Assembly (NCBI GenBank): GCA_900543555.1
Contig: UQRL01000058.1
Location: 1 to 7,684 of the forward strand
DNA length: 7,684 bases
Origin: an uncultured Oscillospiraceae bacterium
GTDB lineage: Bacteria > Bacillota > Clostridia > Oscillospirales > Acutalibacteraceae
Direction: 5' to 3'
Below the pieces are notes generated by a model, which was given only the letters and a program-made list of their open reading frames with translations, made no database searches and was not told where the DNA came from. Position numbers and translations under genes: made by a program. Shown piece by piece: positions 6,295-7,684 of this stretch. Numbering within the stretch: position 1 is the stretch's first letter; each line of letters starts with the position of its first letter.

Positions 6295-6299
6295 TCCCT

Positions 6300-7352
6300 A
6301 TGACGTACTATCAAGACAAGGATTTGACCATCCGCCCCATGCTGCCCTCCGACTGCCAGGCCTTCTACGAGAGCTTTGCCGCCCACGATTGGCACAAGCC
6401 CCTGGCCCAGTTTCAGCGGTATTTTCAGGAGCAGGAACAGGGCGTGAAACGAATTTTAGTGGCTGCCTGGCAGGGGGAAGTGGCCGGGTACACCACCCTG
6501 CTGCCCCAGGCCCCAGCCGGTCCCTTTGCGGGCAAGGGCTGGCCCGAGGTGCAGGATTTCAACGTGCTGCCCCCCTTCCAGCGGCGGGGCATCGGCAGCC
6601 GCATCTTAGAGGCGGCCGAGGACCTGGCCGCCCAGACCAGCGACACCATCTGCCTGGGGGTGGGGCTGCACAGCGGCTATGGAACGGCCCAGCGCCTGTA
6701 TGTGAAGCGGGGCTATGTGTTCGACGGCTCCGGCCTGTGGTATCGCGACAAGCCCCTGGCACAGTATGCCCCCTGCGCCGCAGACGACGGCTTGGTGCTC
6801 TACCTCTCCAAAAAACTGGTCCGCCGGGAGTTCCGCCCCCTCACCCAGGAGGAGTTGGTCCCAGAGCTGTTCCGCTGCTTCGACCGGTTCCAGATTGTGG
6901 AAAAGTGCTGGCGCAAGGTGGAGGGCCAGTGGGTGGTGAAAGATGTGGTTTTCACCGAGCGCTGGGGGGAGAAAGACTACCGCTTCCTGTGCCAATGCCT
7001 GCGAAACACCATGGCCACCGGCGGCCAGGTGTGGGGGGCCTTCCTGGAGGGGAGGCTCAAGGGCTTTGCCTCTGTGGAGGGGCCGCTGGTGGGCTCCCGG
7101 AAGCAGTACGCCGACCTGACCAGCATCCACGTCTCCGCAGACGCCCGGGGCCACGGCCTGGGGCGGCGGCTGTTCCTGCTGGCGGAGGACACCGCCCGCC
7201 AGCTGGGGGCCGAGGCCCTGTACATCTCCGCCCACTCGGCGGTGGAGAGCCAGGCCTTCTACAAGGCCATGGGCTGCGTGGAGGCCAGGGAGTACCTCCC
7301 CGCCCATGTGGAGCAGGAGCCCTGCGACTGCCAGTTGGAGCGCAGGGTGTAG
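6300..7352 (+). CDS. Tandem GNAT acetyltransferase (two fused domains)
   Basis: A 350-residue protein made of two GNAT-type N-acetyltransferase domains; single-domain members are usually 140-180 residues. Domain one (about 8-173) begins LTIRPMLPSDC, has the strand EVQDFNVLPP (83-92), the acetyl-CoA pyrophosphate loop QRRGIG (94-99), and the late tyrosine in AQRLYVKRGYV (130-140). Domain two (about 174-350) begins FRPLTQEEL, has LTSIHVSADARGHGLG (273-288) with its own RGHGLG loop, and AFYKAMGCVEAREY (319-332). Both acetyl-CoA loops look intact, so either or both may be active. GNAT enzymes transfer an acyl group from a CoA thioester to an amine; the acceptor (small molecule, antibiotic or protein) cannot be told from sequence. 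It ends EPCDCQLERRV. It is probably transcribed alone and ends at the terminator at 7399-7433. Confidence 0.9.
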   Translation: MTYYQDKDLTIRPMLPSDCQAFYESFAAHDWHKPLAQFQRYFQEQEQGVKRILVAAWQGEVAGYTTLLPQAPAGPFAGKGWPEVQDFNVLPPFQRRGIGSRILEAAEDLAAQTSDTICLGVGLHSGYGTAQRLYVKRGYVFDGSGLWYRDKPLAQYAPCAADDGLVLYLSKKLVRREFRPLTQEELVPELFRCFDRFQIVEKCWRKVEGQWVVKDVVFTERWGEKDYRFLCQCLRNTMATGGQVWGAFLEGRLKGFASVEGPLVGSRKQYADLTSIHVSADARGHGLGRRLFLLAEDTARQLGAEALYISAHSAVESQAFYKAMGCVEAREYLPAHVEQEPCDCQLERRV

Positions 7353-7398
7353 GCGGGGGCGTGAAAAAGTAAAATCGCAACAAAACGGAATTTTTTTC

Positions 7399-7433
7399 GG
7401 GTGTGCCGCGAACGCTGCGGCACACCCTTTTTT
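7399..7433 (+). terminator. Intrinsic terminator of the double-GNAT gene
   Basis: A perfect 11-bp GC-rich stem (GGGTGTGCCGC at 7399-7409, GCGGCACACCC at 7417-7427) with a 7-base loop, followed at once by six T residues. It starts 46 bases past the stop codon. The seven T residues before the stem do not make a terminator for the minus strand. Confidence 0.93.
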
Positions 7434-7470
7434 GTGCCGGCCCAATGAGTTGTTTCCTTCTCCCGGAAGG

Positions 7471-7684
7471 AGGCCGCGACTCTCAAGTGCTTGTTTCCAC
7501 TCAGGGCTGGCGCGAATTTGAAGATTTTTGCTTTTTTCTTTTGAGGAAGGTAACTTTCCATCTTCCGGAAATGTAGAGGCCGCGACTCTCAAGTGCTTGT
7601 TTCCGCTCAGGGCTGGCGCGAATTTGAAGATTTTTGCTTTTTTCTTTTGAGGAAGGTAACTTTCCATCTTCCGGAAATGTAGAG
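7471..7684. repeat. 106-base tandem repeat, at least two copies, running off the window edge
   Basis: Copy one is 7471-7576 and copy two 7577-7682; the final AG begins a third. They differ at one base only (A at 7499, G at 7605). Each unit holds AGGCCGCGACTC, a T-rich tract (unit bases 54-72) and GGAAG/CTTCC that can pair (unit bases 75-79 and 92-96). TTTCC...CCGGAAGG at 7453-7470 resembles the end of the unit and may be a worn earlier copy. Since 106 is not a multiple of three, and frames shift between copies, it is unlikely to be coding. There are no variable spacers, so it is not CRISPR. Confidence 0.92.

Larger units (their letters stand above)
5772..6299. other. 528-base non-coding stretch rich in hairpins
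   Basis: No believable gene lies here; open frames on both strands run through perfect inverted repeats and lack good ribosome sites. From left to right it holds an imperfect T/A-rich hairpin (5850-5871), TTGGGGC/GCCCCAA (5878-5894), three back-to-back hairpins (5932-6012), a branched fold (6085-6139) and AAAGCCCG/CGGGCTTT (6163-6186). GGTCCAGCTTTT (5847-5858) and AAAAGCTGGCCC (6231-6242) are inverted copies at 11 of 12 positions, and could mark the edges of one inserted block of about 400 bases. No clear promoter for the downstream gene was found. Confidence 0.6.

Noticed and set aside
6606..7667. Minus-strand open frame of 353 codons spanning the tandem repeat and the GNAT gene
   Set aside because: It crosses a strong terminator, reads the two 106-base repeats in different frames, and then runs antisense to a clear acetyltransferase gene.
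7471..7684. CRISPR array or integron attC array
   Set aside because: The units are joined directly with no variable spacers, and lack the GTTRRRY core sites of attC.

Overview
This GC-rich window carries a compact set of genes that almost all lie on the plus strand. DapL and DapF together, the rRNA-like Shine-Dalgarno sites (GGAGG types), a Gram-positive-style lipoprotein and hairpin-filled intergenic DNA suggest a high-GC member of the Clostridia, most likely Oscillospiraceae-like. That placement is an inference from protein character and style; no marker gene such as 16S is present.

Left half (1-4665): the window opens inside the last 33 codons of a gene whose tail matches diaminopimelate epimerase (DapF). 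A small predicted lipoprotein of unknown function follows (126-827), then an 11-bp-stem hairpin (854-879). After it comes a tight run of three housekeeping genes: a complete dapF (920-1768), pyrG for CTP synthase (1809-3428) and dapL for LL-diaminopimelate aminotransferase (3481-4665). Gaps of 40 and 52 bases suggest one transcript. DapL makes LL-diaminopimelate directly from tetrahydrodipicolinate and DapF epimerises it to the meso form used for lysine and peptidoglycan, so the two genes cover the last steps of the aminotransferase branch before meso-DAP. PyrG supplies CTP for nucleic acid and phospholipid synthesis. The window therefore shows two DapF-type genes about 0.8 kb apart.

Right half (4666-7684): a 380-base non-coding stretch holds a string of GC hairpins and then a 162-base element with near-perfect terminal inverted repeats. 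It leads into an L-ribulose-5-phosphate 4-epimerase-like gene (araD, 5046-5771), which has no visible arabinose partners. A 528-base non-coding stretch follows, holding at least seven hairpins, three of them back to back. Next is a 350-residue protein built from two fused GNAT acetyltransferase domains (6300-7352), closed by a textbook intrinsic terminator (7399-7433). The window ends in a 106-base tandem repeat that runs off the edge.

I see no defence system, CRISPR array, transposase, tRNA or rRNA. The most unusual content is non-coding: the palindromic 162-base element, the hairpin strings and the 106-base tandem repeat. The duplicated dapF and the double-GNAT fusion are the main coding oddities.
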